Part shown: piece by piece, positions 7,203 through 16,119 of the stretch
Position numbering within the stretch: the stretch's first letter is position 1
Layout: the number at the start of each line of letters is the position of its first letter
Assembly: GCA_964242415.1 (NCBI GenBank)
Contig: CAXTAT010000012.1
Coordinates: 62,001 to 126,000, forward strand
DNA: 64,000 bases
Reading direction: 5' to 3'
From: DASWOJ01 sp964242415
GTDB taxonomy: Bacteria; Pseudomonadota; Alphaproteobacteria; Acetobacterales; Acetobacteraceae
Program-made: the position numbers and the translations under genes
The notes under the pieces: model-generated
What the model saw: only the letters and a program-made list of their open reading frames with translations
Databases searched by the model: none
What the model was told of the DNA's origin: nothing

Positions 7203-8590
7203 CCCCGGTCAGTGCCCAGCCGGCCCAGCAGCCGCGCATGGGCGCGCAGGCCATGGTGGAAGCACGCCCAGTCGAACTTCTCGTTCGGGCTGTGTACCTG
7301 GTCGTCGTCCAGCCCGAAGCCCATCAGCAGGCTGTCCACCCCCAGCAGGCGGCGCAGGCTTTCGACCACCGGAATGCTGCCGCCGCTGCCGATCATCACG
7401 GCGGGGCGGCCGTACTCCTCGGCCAGCACCGCGCGGGCGGCCTGCACGTAGCGGCTGTCGGAGGGCACCTCAATGCCCGGCGCGGTGCCGAACACTTCTA
7501 TCTGTGCCCGGGCATCGGCTGGCAAACGGGCGTGCACGAAGTCGCGGAACAGTTGCACCACGCGGTCCGGGTCCTGGCCGGGCACCAGACGGAAAGACAC
7601 CTTGGCGCCGGCCTCGGCTGCTATGACGGTCTTGCTGCCGGGTCCGGCATAGCCGCCCCAGATGCCGTTCACGTCCGCGGTCGGACGCGCCCACAGCCGC
7701 TCCAGCCCAGTGCGCCCGGCTTCCCCCGCCGGCACCGACAAGCCGATGCCGCCGAGGAACGCGCCCTCGTCGAAACCAAGCTCCGCCCACTCCGACGCCA
7801 GCTCTGGGGGCACCTCCGCCACGCCGTCCAGGAAGCCCGGCAGTTGCACGCGCCCCTGGTCGTCGTGCAGGTCGGCGAGGATGCGCGCCAGCAGGTTGCA
7901 CGGGTTCAGCGCGGACCCGCCGAAGATGCCAGAGTGCAGGTCCCGCGCCGCCGCATGGATCACCACCTGGACATAGGCGATGCCGCGCAACCGCGTGGTG
8001 AGGGCCGGGGTGTCCTGGTCCCACATGCCGGTGTCGCTGATGACGGCGACATCGGCGCGCAAGGCGTCGCGGTGGGCGGACAGGAACGGCTCCAGGTTCT
8101 CGCTGCTCACCTCCTCCTCGCCCTCGATCAGCGCGGTGACCCGGACGGGCAGGGTGCCGTGCACGGCGTGCCAGGCGCGCAGGGCCTCCAGCCACATCAT
8201 GACCTGGCCCTTGTCGTCCACCGCGCCGCGGGCGACCACCCGGGGGCCGTGCGGACCCTGGGTCAGCACGGGATTGAACGGCGGGCTGGTCCACAGCTCC
8301 AGCGGCTCGGCGGGCTGCACGTCATAGTGGCCGTAGAACAGCAGGTGCGGCGCGTCCGGGCCGGGGCCGGGGTGATGGCCGAGCACGATGGGATGGCCCG
8401 GCGTCTGATGCACCGCGGCGGTGAAGCCCATCGCCGCAAGCTGCTCCCGCACCCAATCGGCCGCCGCGGCGCAGTCCCCCGCGTGCGCCGGCTGCGCGCT
8501 GACGCTGGGGATGCGCAGGAAGCTGAACCAGCGCTCCCGCGCGGCGTCCAGCGTGGCTTCGATGTGGTCGAGGACGGGTTGGGTCTGCAT
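7199..8590 (-). CDS. M20-family dipeptidase / metallopeptidase
   Basis: This 463-residue peptidase is related to carnosinase-type CNDP dipeptidases. Metal ligands are visible in FYGHYDVQP (His88, Asp90), RGAVDDKG (Asp125 bridging) and LIEGEEEVSS (Glu158-160). The C-terminal ligand segment is DDQVHSPNEKFD. A dimerisation lid starts near DLHSGIFGGSALNP. ATG at 8590 is preferred; a more upstream ATG at 8638 adds 16 residues of unlikely sequence. It heads a leftward operon with fetA and fetB, both joined by TTGA overlaps. A role in degrading imported di- or oligopeptides would suit the peptide transporters of this window (inference). Confidence 0.88.
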   Translation of the reverse strand: MQTQPVLDHIEATLDAARERWFSFLRIPSVSAQPAHAGDCAAAADWVREQLAAMGFTAAVHQTPGHPIVLGHHPGPGPDAPHLLFYGHYDVQPAEPLELWTSPPFNPVLTQGPHGPRVVARGAVDDKGQVMMWLEALRAWHAVHGTLPVRVTALIEGEEEVSSENLEPFLSAHRDALRADVAVISDTGMWDQDTPALTTRLRGIAYVQVVIHAAARDLHSGIFGGSALNPCNLLARILADLHDDQGRVQLPGFLDGVAEVPPELASEWAELGFDEGAFLGGIGLSVPAGEAGRTGLERLWARPTADVNGIWGGYAGPGSKTVIAAEAGAKVSFRLVPGQDPDRVVQLFRDFVHARLPADARAQIEVFGTAPGIEVPSDSRYVQAARAVLAEEYGRPAVMIGSGGSIPVVESLRRLLGVDSLLMGFGLDDDQVHSPNEKFDWACFHHGLRAHARLLGRLGTDRG

Positions 8591-8664
8591 GGCGCCATAT
8601 TGGCTAAAGCCGCCCACCGCCGCTAGGAGGCGCCACACCTATTGAACGCAAGGAACAACCAATC

Positions 8665-8813
8665 TTCCCCCTCTCCCCCCGGGAGAGGGCCGGGGTGAGG
8701 GGGCGGGCAAGCACGGCGCCATCCCACAGAAGAACCGCCCTGCAAGCGAACTAGCGTCCGTGCCGCAAGACCCCCTCACCCCGGCCCTCTCCCCGAGGGA
8801 GAGGGGGAAGCAG
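8665..8813. repeat. GC-rich inverted repeat element, copy 2
   Basis: There are two arms of about 40 bases. The left arm reads TTCCCCCTCTCC, then GGGAGAGGGCCGGGGTGAGG. The right arm is its complement CCTCACCCCGGCCCTCTCCC and ends in AAGCAG. The central spacer is about 60 bases with no coding sign. Each arm can also fold on itself at the CCCTCTCC/GGGAGAGGG core. It sits between two leftward genes: its right end touches the stop codon of the molybdopterin-binding subunit, and the peptidase gene starts about 75 bases beyond its left end. It could work as a terminator, which is not shown. Confidence 0.85.
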
Positions 8814-8815
8814 GC

Positions 8816-11158
8816 CTAGCCCTGTGCGGCCTGGATTGCCGCCCACACCCGCTGCGGGGTCGCCGGCATGTCCATGTGCCGCACGCCCACCCCCCGCAAC
8901 GCATCCATCAGCGCGTTCATCACCGCCGGCAGCGCCCCGGCGCAGCCCGCCTCGCCGCAGCCTTTCACACCCAGCACGTTGGTCCGCGCCGGCACCGGAT
9001 GGCTCAGGAACTGGAAGCCCGGCGCGTCGCTGGCATGAGGCAGGGCATAGTCCATGAACGACCCCGTCACCAACTGCCCGTCCTCGTCATAGGCCACGGA
9101 CTCCATCAGAGCCTGGCCGATGCCCTGCACGATGCCGCCATGCGCCTGACCCTCGACCAGCATCGGGTTGATGACCACGCCGAAGTCGTTGACCATGCCG
9201 TAACGCACGACCTGCACCACCCCAGTCTCGGCATCGACCTCCACCTCCGCCACATGGCAGCCATTGGGGAAGGCGCTCGGCGCAGCCTCGTGGATATGCT
9301 GCACGTCCAGGCTGGCCGGCACGTCCTCCGGCAATGGCCCGGCGGTCCGCAACGCCGCGGCCAAGTCCATGATGCCAATGTCGCGGTCGGTGCCGGCAAT
9401 GCCGAAGCGCCCGCGCTCGAACTCGATGTCGGCCACCGCGGCCTCCAGCACATGCGACGCCGCCTGCCGCCCCCGCTCGATGCAGATCGCGCTGGCCTCA
9501 ACGATGGCGGCGCCGCTGGCCATCATGCTCTTGGACCCGCCGGTGCCGCCACCCGCGATCAACTGCTCACTGTCGCCCTGCAGCAGCCGCACCTGGTCGA
9601 ACGGCACGCCCAGCCGGTCGCACAGCACCTGCGCGAACGGCGACGCATGGCCCTGGCCGTAGTCCAGGGTGCCGGTGATAATCGTCACCGTCCCGTCCGC
9701 CTCGAAGCGTATGCCGCCCATCTCCTGCTGCGGCGGCGCCGTCACCTCCAGGTACTGGCCGATGCCGCGCCCGCGCAGCTTGCCGGCCCGGCGGCTCTCG
9801 GCACGGCGGGCGGGAAAGCCGTCCCAGTCGGCCATCCCAAGCGCCCGGTCCAGGATCGCCGGGAAGTCGCCGCTGTCATACACCATGCCCGACGGCGCCG
9901 AGTAGGGCATCTGATCCGGCTGGATGTGGTTGCGCCGCCGCAGCTCCACCCGGTCGATGCCCATCTCATGCGCGGCGGCGTCCACCAGCCGCTCCATGTA
10001 CAGGTTGCCCTCCGGCCGCCCGGCGCCGCGGTAGGGGCCAACCGGCGTGGTGTTGGTGAACACGCAGCGCGCCTGCGCCTCGATCAGCGGCGTCGCATAC
10101 ACGCCGATCATGTTCTTCATCGTGTTGACGGTCGGCGGGATCGTTGTCGCGTTGCTGAGGTAGGCGCCCAGGTTGCCATAGCCCGTCACCCGGATCGCCA
10201 GGAACCGCCCGTCGGCGTCCAGCGCCAGCTCGGCGTCAACGTCATGGTCACGCCCGTGGCTGTCGGACAGGAAGCTCTCGCTGCGCTCATCGGTCCACTT
10301 CACCGGGCGGCCCAGCAGGCGCGCGGCCAGCAGCACGCAGGGGTACTCCGGATACACCGACGCCTTCATGCCGAACGACCCGCCGACGTTGCCGGTCAGC
10401 ACGCGCACCTGCTCCACCGGCACGCCCAGCACGTCCTTCAGCGTCGCCCGCAGCCCGAACACGCCCTGGCAGCCGACGCGCAGGGTGTAGCGCCCGGTGT
10501 CCGAATCGAACTCCGCCAGCGCCGACCGCGGCTCCAGCGCGCTGACCACGATGCGGCTGTTGCTGACCGACAACCGCGTGACGTGCGCCGCCCGCGCAAA
10601 GGCGGCAGCGACGGCGGCGGCGTCCCCGTGGTGGTAGTCCATCACCACGTTGCCCGGCACGCCGTCATGCACCAGCGGCGCGCCCGGCCCTGCCGCAGCC
10701 CGCGCCGCAGTCACCGCCGGCAGCGGGTCGATGTCCAGCAGCACCGCCTCCGCCGCGTCGCGCGCCTGCATCGCCGTCTCGGCCACCACCATCGCCACGG
10801 GGTCGCCGACGAAGCGCACCTTGCCCTCCGCCAGCGCCATCTGCTCCGGCCGCGGCGTGGGCGAGCCGTCGCGGTTCTTGCCGGACGAGGACTGCATCGG
10901 CCGCACCCCGCCCGCGCGCAGGTCGGCCGCGGTGAACACGCCGAGCACGCCGGGCATCGCCAGCGCCGCCGCCCGGTCCACGCCACGCAGCACGCCATGC
11001 GCGTTGCGGCTGCGCACCATCACGGCATGGAGCTGCCCCGGCAGGTTCAGGTCGTCGCTGTAGCGCCCCTCGCCGCGCAGCAGAACCGGGTCCTCCTTGC
11101 GGGAAACGGGCTGGCCGATGGCGAACTTGGCGTCTGCAGGGTCGAGGTAGGCGTTCAT
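8816..11158 (-). CDS. molybdopterin-binding large subunit, xanthine dehydrogenase / CoxL-like family
   Basis: This 780-residue catalytic subunit belongs to the molybdenum hydroxylases. Signatures are the N-terminal GRYSDDLNLPGQLHAVMVRS domain entry, VGGSFGMK at 258-265, PYRGAGRPEGN at 375-385, and the C-terminal KGCGEAGCAGALPA with the catalytic Glu. The PYRGAGR loop is of the form II type, not the AYxCSFR of true CO dehydrogenase, so oxidation of an organic N-heterocycle or aldehyde is more likely than CO. ATG at 11158 is the start. The iron-sulphur and FAD subunits are not adjacent; candidates lie at 29242-30540 on the other strand. An MFS gene follows directly upstream. Confidence 0.9.
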   Translation of the reverse strand: MNAYLDPADAKFAIGQPVSRKEDPVLLRGEGRYSDDLNLPGQLHAVMVRSRNAHGVLRGVDRAAALAMPGVLGVFTAADLRAGGVRPMQSSSGKNRDGSPTPRPEQMALAEGKVRFVGDPVAMVVAETAMQARDAAEAVLLDIDPLPAVTAARAAAGPGAPLVHDGVPGNVVMDYHHGDAAAVAAAFARAAHVTRLSVSNSRIVVSALEPRSALAEFDSDTGRYTLRVGCQGVFGLRATLKDVLGVPVEQVRVLTGNVGGSFGMKASVYPEYPCVLLAARLLGRPVKWTDERSESFLSDSHGRDHDVDAELALDADGRFLAIRVTGYGNLGAYLSNATTIPPTVNTMKNMIGVYATPLIEAQARCVFTNTTPVGPYRGAGRPEGNLYMERLVDAAAHEMGIDRVELRRRNHIQPDQMPYSAPSGMVYDSGDFPAILDRALGMADWDGFPARRAESRRAGKLRGRGIGQYLEVTAPPQQEMGGIRFEADGTVTIITGTLDYGQGHASPFAQVLCDRLGVPFDQVRLLQGDSEQLIAGGGTGGSKSMMASGAAIVEASAICIERGRQAASHVLEAAVADIEFERGRFGIAGTDRDIGIMDLAAALRTAGPLPEDVPASLDVQHIHEAAPSAFPNGCHVAEVEVDAETGVVQVVRYGMVNDFGVVINPMLVEGQAHGGIVQGIGQALMESVAYDEDGQLVTGSFMDYALPHASDAPGFQFLSHPVPARTNVLGVKGCGEAGCAGALPAVMNALMDALRGVGVRHMDMPATPQRVWAAIQAAQG

Positions 11159-11177
11159 CAGGGCGTCTCCAGCGGTG

Positions 11178-12377
11178 CTATGGGGTGATTTGGGACGCAA
11201 TACGGATTGCGCGAGGGTGCCGGGGCCAGACCAGTTGCGTGACCAGCATTGCGGCCAACTGCACCCCCAGCACCAGCGCCACGCAGCCGGGCCAGCCGGC
11301 ATGCGCCCAGATGCCGCCCGGCAGCAGGCCCCCCAGGCTGCCCCCGATGTAGTAGCTGGTCACATACAGCCCGACCGCCGTGGAGCGCGACGACCGTGCC
11401 GCGGCGGCGACGTAGCCGAGCGACAGCACCTGCTCGGTGAAGATGCCCGCCGCCGCCAGCGCCAGGCCGGCCAGGATGCCCGGCAGCGACGGCAGCAGGG
11501 TCAGCAGCAGCCCCGCCATGCCGACCGCCGCCGCCAGCAGCACCGTCCGCCGCCGCCCGAAGCGCAGCGCCAGCCGGGTCGCCACCGGCGTCGCCGCCAC
11601 GCCCAGCAGGTACACCACGAACACCGACCCAAGCTCCGCCGGCCCCAGCCCGAACGGCGGCGCGGCCAGCAGGAAGTTGGCATAGGTGAACGTCGCCACC
11701 ATCGAGAACAGCACCGCGAACCCGACGGCGCAGGTCGCCATCACCTGCGGGTTGCGGAACTGGTCGGCGAACCCGGCCAGCGTGCCGCGCCAGCCCCGCA
11801 CCGGGCGGAACCGTTGTTCCCGCGGCAGGCAGGCCGCAATCACGCCGGCGCACAGCAGCGTCATCGCCGCCAGTACCAGGAACGCCAGCCGCCAGCCGCC
11901 GTACTGCGTCACCCATCCGGCCACGAACCGTCCGCCGAAGCCGCCGACGATGGTGCCGATGGCGTAGGTGCCCGTGACCTGGATCGCCTCGGACCCCGGG
12001 CACTCGTCGGCGATGTAGGCGACGGTGACGGCGAAGATGAACGGCAGCAGCAGGCCCTGCAGGAAACGGCACAGCACCAGCCCGTTGAGGTCCGGCGCCA
12101 ATGCTCCGAGCAGGGTCGGCACCACCAGGGCCAGGGATGCGCCGACGATCAGCCGCCGCCGGCCCAGCGCGTCGGACACGCCGCCGACGAACGGCGCGAC
12201 CAGCGCGACCGCCACCAGCGTCGCCGTGACGGTCAGGCCGGTGTGCGTCAGGGCGGCGCCGAATTCCTGCGCCAGGGTCGGCAGGATCGCCTGGGTGGAA
12301 TACAGGTTGATGAAGGTGCAGAACCCCGCCGCGGCGACCCCGGCCTGGCGGTTGGCGGCCTGGCGGTTGGCGATCAA
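11178..12377 (-). CDS. MFS transporter (YnfM-like drug/metabolite exporter)
   Basis: This 399-residue major facilitator protein has about twelve hydrophobic helices. The A-type loop motif GGVSDALGRRRLIVG lies between helices 2 and 3, and LALRFGRRRTVLLAA follows helix 8 in the second half. It resembles YnfM/Bcr-type exporters. TTG at 12377 is the likely start, inside TTGA shared with the mepA stop. The first codons contain a 15-bp tandem duplication that repeats Asn-Arg-Gln-Ala-Ala/Gly. Substrate is unknown. It is coupled to mepA upstream and lies 19 bases from the molybdenum hydroxylase gene downstream. Confidence 0.84.
   Translation of the reverse strand: MIANRQAANRQAGVAAAGFCTFINLYSTQAILPTLAQEFGAALTHTGLTVTATLVAVALVAPFVGGVSDALGRRRLIVGASLALVVPTLLGALAPDLNGLVLCRFLQGLLLPFIFAVTVAYIADECPGSEAIQVTGTYAIGTIVGGFGGRFVAGWVTQYGGWRLAFLVLAAMTLLCAGVIAACLPREQRFRPVRGWRGTLAGFADQFRNPQVMATCAVGFAVLFSMVATFTYANFLLAAPPFGLGPAELGSVFVVYLLGVAATPVATRLALRFGRRRTVLLAAAVGMAGLLLTLLPSLPGILAGLALAAAGIFTEQVLSLGYVAAAARSSRSTAVGLYVTSYYIGGSLGGLLPGGIWAHAGWPGCVALVLGVQLAAMLVTQLVWPRHPRAIRIASQITP
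12342..12371. repeat. perfect 15-bp tandem duplication at the start of the MFS gene
   Basis: The unit GGCCTGGCGGTTGGC occurs at 12342-12356 and again at 12357-12371, six bases inside the start codon. It adds five codons in frame. Similar start- or stop-associated duplications are at 17677, 19270 and 47561. Confidence 0.9.
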
Positions 12378-13216
12378 CCGCCCGGGCCTTTGCCGCCCTG
12401 GCCTGTGCCTGACAGGATCGCGGTGCAGGCGGCCGGCAGCGGCGCCGGCGGCCGGGGCGGGGACGGCGGGGCAGGCGGCGCGTCAAGCTGCGCGAACCAC
12501 CAGTCGAGCGAGGCGTCGCAACCCTCGACGGCTGGCGGCGGCGGCTGGTCCCGGCACTCCGGCTGGCCGGCCGGGCAGCGGAAGTGCAGGTGCATGTGCG
12601 CGGTGTGGCCATACCAGGGGCGGATCAGGTGCAGCCAAGTGCGGTCCCCGGTCACGACGCGGCAAAGCTGCTGCTTGATGGCCGGGTTCACCAGCACGCG
12701 GTCGAGGCCCGGCAGGCCGGTCGCCAGGTGCAGCAGGGTGACGTGCTCCGGGGACCAGGCGTCGGGGTCGATGCCGCGCCCGTCCGGCGTCACCAGGCTG
12801 CGGACCTCCACGTTGTCCAGCGCCGCCGGGCTGAGCCGGGGCTTGGGGCGTACGTCCAGCCACACGTCGGCGTCCAGGCCCAGCATGTGGCTGGCGTGGA
12901 TGCCCGGCATCGGCCCGCCGCGGGGCCGCGAGATGTCGTTCATGTATAGCGTCGGCAGCCCGGCGGCGTAGGCGCGCACCGCCAGGGTTTGCAGCGCCGC
13001 GATGGTGTCCGGATGGCCCCAGAACCAGCTCCGGCTGGCGCGTATGGTCTGATAGCCCGGCCCGGACGCCGGCAGCTCGACGGCCCCGGCGATGCAGCCG
13101 CCGCCGGGTCCGCCGACGATCCGCGCCGGCTCCGGCCGCTGCTGCGCCGATACGCTTCCAGGATAGTTCCAAAGTAGGACAAGAGCGGCTAGAAGGGCGG
13201 CACGGGGACTGGTCAT
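12374..13216 (-). CDS. mepA: penicillin-insensitive murein endopeptidase MepA
   Basis: This 280-residue periplasmic LAS metallopeptidase cleaves D-Ala-meso-DAP cross-links in peptidoglycan. A signal peptide is visible (basic start, ALLAALVLLWNYPGSVSAQQ, cleavage after about residue 24). Zinc ligands are in SHMLGLDADVW (His110, Asp117) and in MHLHFRCP (His209/211). Cysteines at about 41, 185, 214, 221 and 234 are likely to form disulphides as in E. coli MepA. The C-terminus is Pro-rich. ATG at 13216 is the start that begins the signal peptide. It is the first gene of a two-gene unit with the MFS transporter (TTGA overlap). Confidence 0.92.
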   Translation of the reverse strand: MTSPRAALLAALVLLWNYPGSVSAQQRPEPARIVGGPGGGCIAGAVELPASGPGYQTIRASRSWFWGHPDTIAALQTLAVRAYAAGLPTLYMNDISRPRGGPMPGIHASHMLGLDADVWLDVRPKPRLSPAALDNVEVRSLVTPDGRGIDPDAWSPEHVTLLHLATGLPGLDRVLVNPAIKQQLCRVVTGDRTWLHLIRPWYGHTAHMHLHFRCPAGQPECRDQPPPPAVEGCDASLDWWFAQLDAPPAPPSPPRPPAPLPAACTAILSGTGQGGKGPGG

Positions 13217-13317
13217 GCAGGGAAACCTAGCGGCAACGGTCACGGAGCGCCTCCATAGACCCGTTCTGTGGAGGCCAGGCCAGCCCCCACTCTATCAACC
13301 AAGGCATGAGGTGCTCG

Positions 13318-14364
13318 ATGGCGCGTTTCCTGGTCACTGGCGGCGCCGGCTACGTCGGCAGCCACCTGGTGGCCCTGCTGGCCGCCGGGGGCGGGGATGT
13401 CGTCGTGCTCGACAGCCTGCGCCAGGGCCACCGCGCCGCCGTGCCGCCCGGCGTGCGGCTGGTCGTGGCCGAGCTGTCCGACGCCGCGGCCGTGGACGCG
13501 GTGCTCGCCGAGGGGCCGTGGGACGCCGTGTTCCACTTCGCCGCCCTGTCCCTGGTGGGCGAGAGCATGGCGCAGCCGATGCGCTACCTGCTGGACAACG
13601 CCGCCCTGGGCATCCGCCTGATCGACGCCTGCATCCGGCACGGCGTGCGCCGCTTCGTGCTGTCCAGCACCGCCAACCTGTTCGGCCTGCCCGACAGCAT
13701 CCCCATCGCCGAGGACGCGCGCATCGCCCCGGCCTCGCCCTACGGCGAGAGCAAGCTGATGATCGAGCGCGCGTTGTTCTGGGCCGACCAGCTCCATGGG
13801 TTGCGCAGCGCCTGCCTGCGCTACTTCAACGCCGCCGGGGCCGATCCCGGGGGCGTGCTGGGGGAGGACCACGATCCCGAGACCCACCTGATCCCGCTGG
13901 TGATCGACGCCGCCCTGGGCCGCCGTCCGCCGCTGACCGTGTTCGGCACCGACTATGACACGCCGGACGGCACCTGCATCCGCGATTACGTGCATGTGAC
14001 CGACCTGGGCCACGCCCACCTGTGCGCCCTGCGGCAGTTGGACCACCGCAGCGTCACTTATAACCTTGGCAACGGGTTGGGGCATTCGGTGCGGGACGTG
14101 ATCGGCGCCGTGGAGCGCAACCTGGGGCGGCCGGTGCCGGTGGTGTTCGGCGACCGCCGCGCCGGGGACCCGCCGGTGCTGGTGGCCTCAAGCGCGCTGA
14201 TCCGGCGGGAGGCCGGGTGGGCGCCGCAATTTGCCGACCTGGACAGCATCGTCGGGACTGCGGCCCGCTGGCGGCTGTCGCACCCGCAAGGCTACGCCGC
14301 CGAGAAGGCAGGGCAATCGCACGTGGCTGCTGCTCCCTCTCCCTCCGGGAGAGGGCCGGGGTGA
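13318..14364 (+). CDS. galE: UDP-glucose 4-epimerase
   Basis: This 348-residue short-chain dehydrogenase interconverts UDP-glucose and UDP-galactose for envelope polysaccharide. The NAD-binding TGGAGYVGSH is at 7-16, FHFAALSLVGES near 74-84, the catalytic S-S-T cluster near 117-119 and the Y-x-x-x-K pair in SPYGESK (Tyr143, Lys147). LRYFNAAGADP and CIRDYVHVTDL complete the GalE pattern. The stretch after the serine cluster reads NLFG instead of the commoner AVYG. ATG at 13318 is preferred over ATG at 13306. The last dozen residues, AAAPSPSGRGPG, and the TGA are encoded by a dispersed GC-rich repeat, so the natural C-terminus has probably been replaced. Confidence 0.92.
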   Translation: MARFLVTGGAGYVGSHLVALLAAGGGDVVVLDSLRQGHRAAVPPGVRLVVAELSDAAAVDAVLAEGPWDAVFHFAALSLVGESMAQPMRYLLDNAALGIRLIDACIRHGVRRFVLSSTANLFGLPDSIPIAEDARIAPASPYGESKLMIERALFWADQLHGLRSACLRYFNAAGADPGGVLGEDHDPETHLIPLVIDAALGRRPPLTVFGTDYDTPDGTCIRDYVHVTDLGHAHLCALRQLDHRSVTYNLGNGLGHSVRDVIGAVERNLGRPVPVVFGDRRAGDPPVLVASSALIRREAGWAPQFADLDSIVGTAARWRLSHPQGYAAEKAGQSHVAAAPSPSGRGPG

Positions 14365-14475
14365 GGGGGCGGGCAAGCACCACCCTGTCCAGTGACAGAA
14401 TCGGTCTGCCCTAAGCCGCGGCCGGCGCCGCAAGACCCCCTCACCCCGGCCCTCTCCCGAGGGGAGAGGGAGCAG
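14328..14475. repeat. GC-rich inverted repeat element, copy 3, between two convergent genes
   Basis: The left arm CTGCTCCCTCTCCCTCCGGG continues into GAGAGGGCCGGGGTGAGGGG. The right arm is the mirror image and ends GGGAGAGGGAGCAG. The spacer is about 60 bases. The left arm holds the galE stop and the right arm holds the stop of the convergent glycosyltransferase. The two genes therefore both end inside the element, in mirror-related frames. Confidence 0.9.
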
Positions 14476-15382
14476 AAATCGACAAGTAGGCCAGCCGCTT
14501 GATCTCCTTCCGGCCTCGCGTCACCGAATCCAGGATCAAGCCGCAGGTCAGCGACAGGAACGACAGCACCACCAGCCCCGTCGCCAGCACCGCCGTCGGC
14601 AGCCGTGGCACCAGCCCGGTTTGCAGGTAGGTCCGCACCACCGGCAGGACGATCACCACCGCCAGCAGCAGCAGCGCCGCCGCAATCACGGCGAAGAACG
14701 GCAGCGGACGCTCCTCCTTCACCAGCAGCAGCACCGTGCGCAGGATGCGCAGGCCGTCGCGGTAGGTGTTCAGCTTGCTCGCCGACCCCGCCGGGCGCTC
14801 CTTGTAGGGCGTCGGCATCTCGCCGATCGGCATCCGCAGCTCCAGCGCGTGGATGGTGAACTCCGTCTCGGTCTCGAAGCCGCCGGACAGCGCGGGGAAG
14901 CTCTTCACGAACCGGCGGGAGAACACCCGGTAGCCCGACAGCATGTCCGACACCCGGTTGCCGAAGATACTGGCCACCAGGCCCGTCAGCACCTGGTTGC
15001 CGAAGCGGTGGCCCGGCCGGTAGGCGGCTTGCGCCTCCGACACGCGGGCGCCGTTCACCATGTCCAGGCCGTCGCGCAGCAGCATCTCCACCATGGCCGG
15101 GGCGGAGGCGGCATCGTAGGTGTCGTCGCCATCGACCAGCACGTAGGCATCGGCGTCGATGTCGGCGAACATGCGGCGGATCACGTTGCCCTTGCCCTGC
15201 AGCCGCTCGGTCCGCACCAGGGCGCCGGCCTGCCGCGCCACGGCCGCGGTGCCGTCCGACGAGTTGTTGTCATAAACGTAGATCGCCGCATCCGGCAGCG
15301 CCGCCCGGAAGGCGCGGACGACGGCGGGAATGGCCGCCTGCTCGTTGAAGCACGGCACCAGCACCGCGACCCGGTGCGTCAC
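14441..15382 (-). CDS. family 2 glycosyltransferase (polyprenyl-phosphate-sugar synthase type)
   Basis: This 313-residue GT-A enzyme starts RVAVLVPCFNEQAAI and carries the nucleotide-sugar/metal motif YVLVDGDDTYD at 80-90. Two hydrophobic helices follow near the C-terminus (about 232-255 and 270-292), typical of membrane-bound dolichol- or polyprenyl-phosphate glycosyltransferases. The GTG at 15382 overlaps the stop of the upstream GtrA gene (GTGA), and pairing with GtrA supports a lipid-linked sugar that is flipped and used outside. The C-terminal SISAPSPLGRGPG is encoded by the repeat element shared with galE. Confidence 0.88.
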   Translation of the reverse strand: MTHRVAVLVPCFNEQAAIPAVVRAFRAALPDAAIYVYDNNSSDGTAAVARQAGALVRTERLQGKGNVIRRMFADIDADAYVLVDGDDTYDAASAPAMVEMLLRDGLDMVNGARVSEAQAAYRPGHRFGNQVLTGLVASIFGNRVSDMLSGYRVFSRRFVKSFPALSGGFETETEFTIHALELRMPIGEMPTPYKERPAGSASKLNTYRDGLRILRTVLLLVKEERPLPFFAVIAAALLLLAVVIVLPVVRTYLQTGLVPRLPTAVLATGLVVLSFLSLTCGLILDSVTRGRKEIKRLAYLSISAPSPLGRGPG

Positions 15383-15831
15383 CGCCCGCCGCCGCTGAAC
15401 ACCACCCGGCGCGACAGGTTGAAGTTGGCGAGCAGCCCCGCCGCCACCCCGGCCAGGATCGCCAGCACCGGATGGCTGGCGCAGACCGGCACGTTCCAGA
15501 CCAGCAGCAGGAACGCACCGCGGTTCAGCACGAAGCCGACCCCGTTGGCGGCGACGAACAGCAGCCACTGCCGGGCCGCGCCATGCTGCCGCCGGCCGGC
15601 AAAGGTCCAGGCCCGGTTCCCGGCCCAGGTCGTCGTCACCGCGGCAAAGTAGCTGAGCAGCCCCGCGGCGATCAGCCCGACCTGCCCCCGCAGCGCATAG
15701 ACCACCGTGGTGTCCACGATGAACCCGGCGAGTCCGACGATGCCGAACCGCAGGAACTGCTGGCCCAGCCGCATCCGGTCCGGCGTCAGGGCGGCGCGGA
15801 TCGGGGAAGGAAGCCAGGAAGGCACCAGCAT
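15379..15831 (-). CDS. GtrA-family membrane protein
   Basis: This 150-residue protein has four predicted membrane helices and begins its conserved part with QQFLRFGIVGLAGFIVDTTV, then LLSYFAAVTTTWAGNRAWTF, typical of GtrA. GtrA-like proteins are thought to help move polyprenyl-linked sugars across the membrane. The ATG at 15831 is preferred because the LTPDR lead-in resembles homologues; ATG at 15774 would give 131 residues. It is translationally coupled to the family 2 glycosyltransferase. Confidence 0.87.
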   Translation of the reverse strand: MLVPSWLPSPIRAALTPDRMRLGQQFLRFGIVGLAGFIVDTTVVYALRGQVGLIAAGLLSYFAAVTTTWAGNRAWTFAGRRQHGAARQWLLFVAANGVGFVLNRGAFLLLVWNVPVCASHPVLAILAGVAAGLLANFNLSRRVVFSGGGR

Positions 15832-15910
15832 GGCGCCCGCACTAGCGGAAATCCGGGCAGCGGGCCACCATGCTGGCGCAACAGCAACCGTTCCTGACCT
15901 GCAAAGGCAG

Positions 15911-16010
15911 GCCGTCATTGCGAGCCGCACTTGTGGCGTGGCAATCCAGGGGGGCCAGGGCGGTCCTTGGCTCCTCGATTGCCGCGCCGAAGCCGGCTCG
16001 TAATGACGGC
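15911..16010. repeat. GTCATTGCGAGCC inverted repeat, copy 1
   Basis: The ends GCCGTCATTGCGAGCCG and CGGCTCGTAATGACGGC are inverted repeats of each other with one interruption. GGCAATCCAGG lies inside the left half and CGATTGCCGCGCC inside the right. It occupies a third of the 288-base gap between the divergent gtrA and the first substrate-binding protein gene. No gene is seen in the rest of that gap. Confidence 0.85.
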
Positions 16011-16119
16011 ACGCCCCGGGGGTATCGGCCAGCATCGAAGGCGGCCGGTTCGACAGGTGCCATGCTGGCCTGACGGGCGCAGGCGTGGTTCTGTTTGCAA
16101 AACGCACCCGGAGGCCACG

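Noticed and set aside
8816..11158. Calling the large subunit true aerobic CO dehydrogenase
   Set aside because: The active-site loop is PYRGAGR (form II type) rather than AYxCSFR, and the other Cox subunits and accessory genes are not adjacent.
11175..12971. Long frame (598 codons) on the plus strand opposite the MFS and mepA genes
   Set aside because: Composition is that of an antisense shadow; both genes on the other strand have clear motifs.
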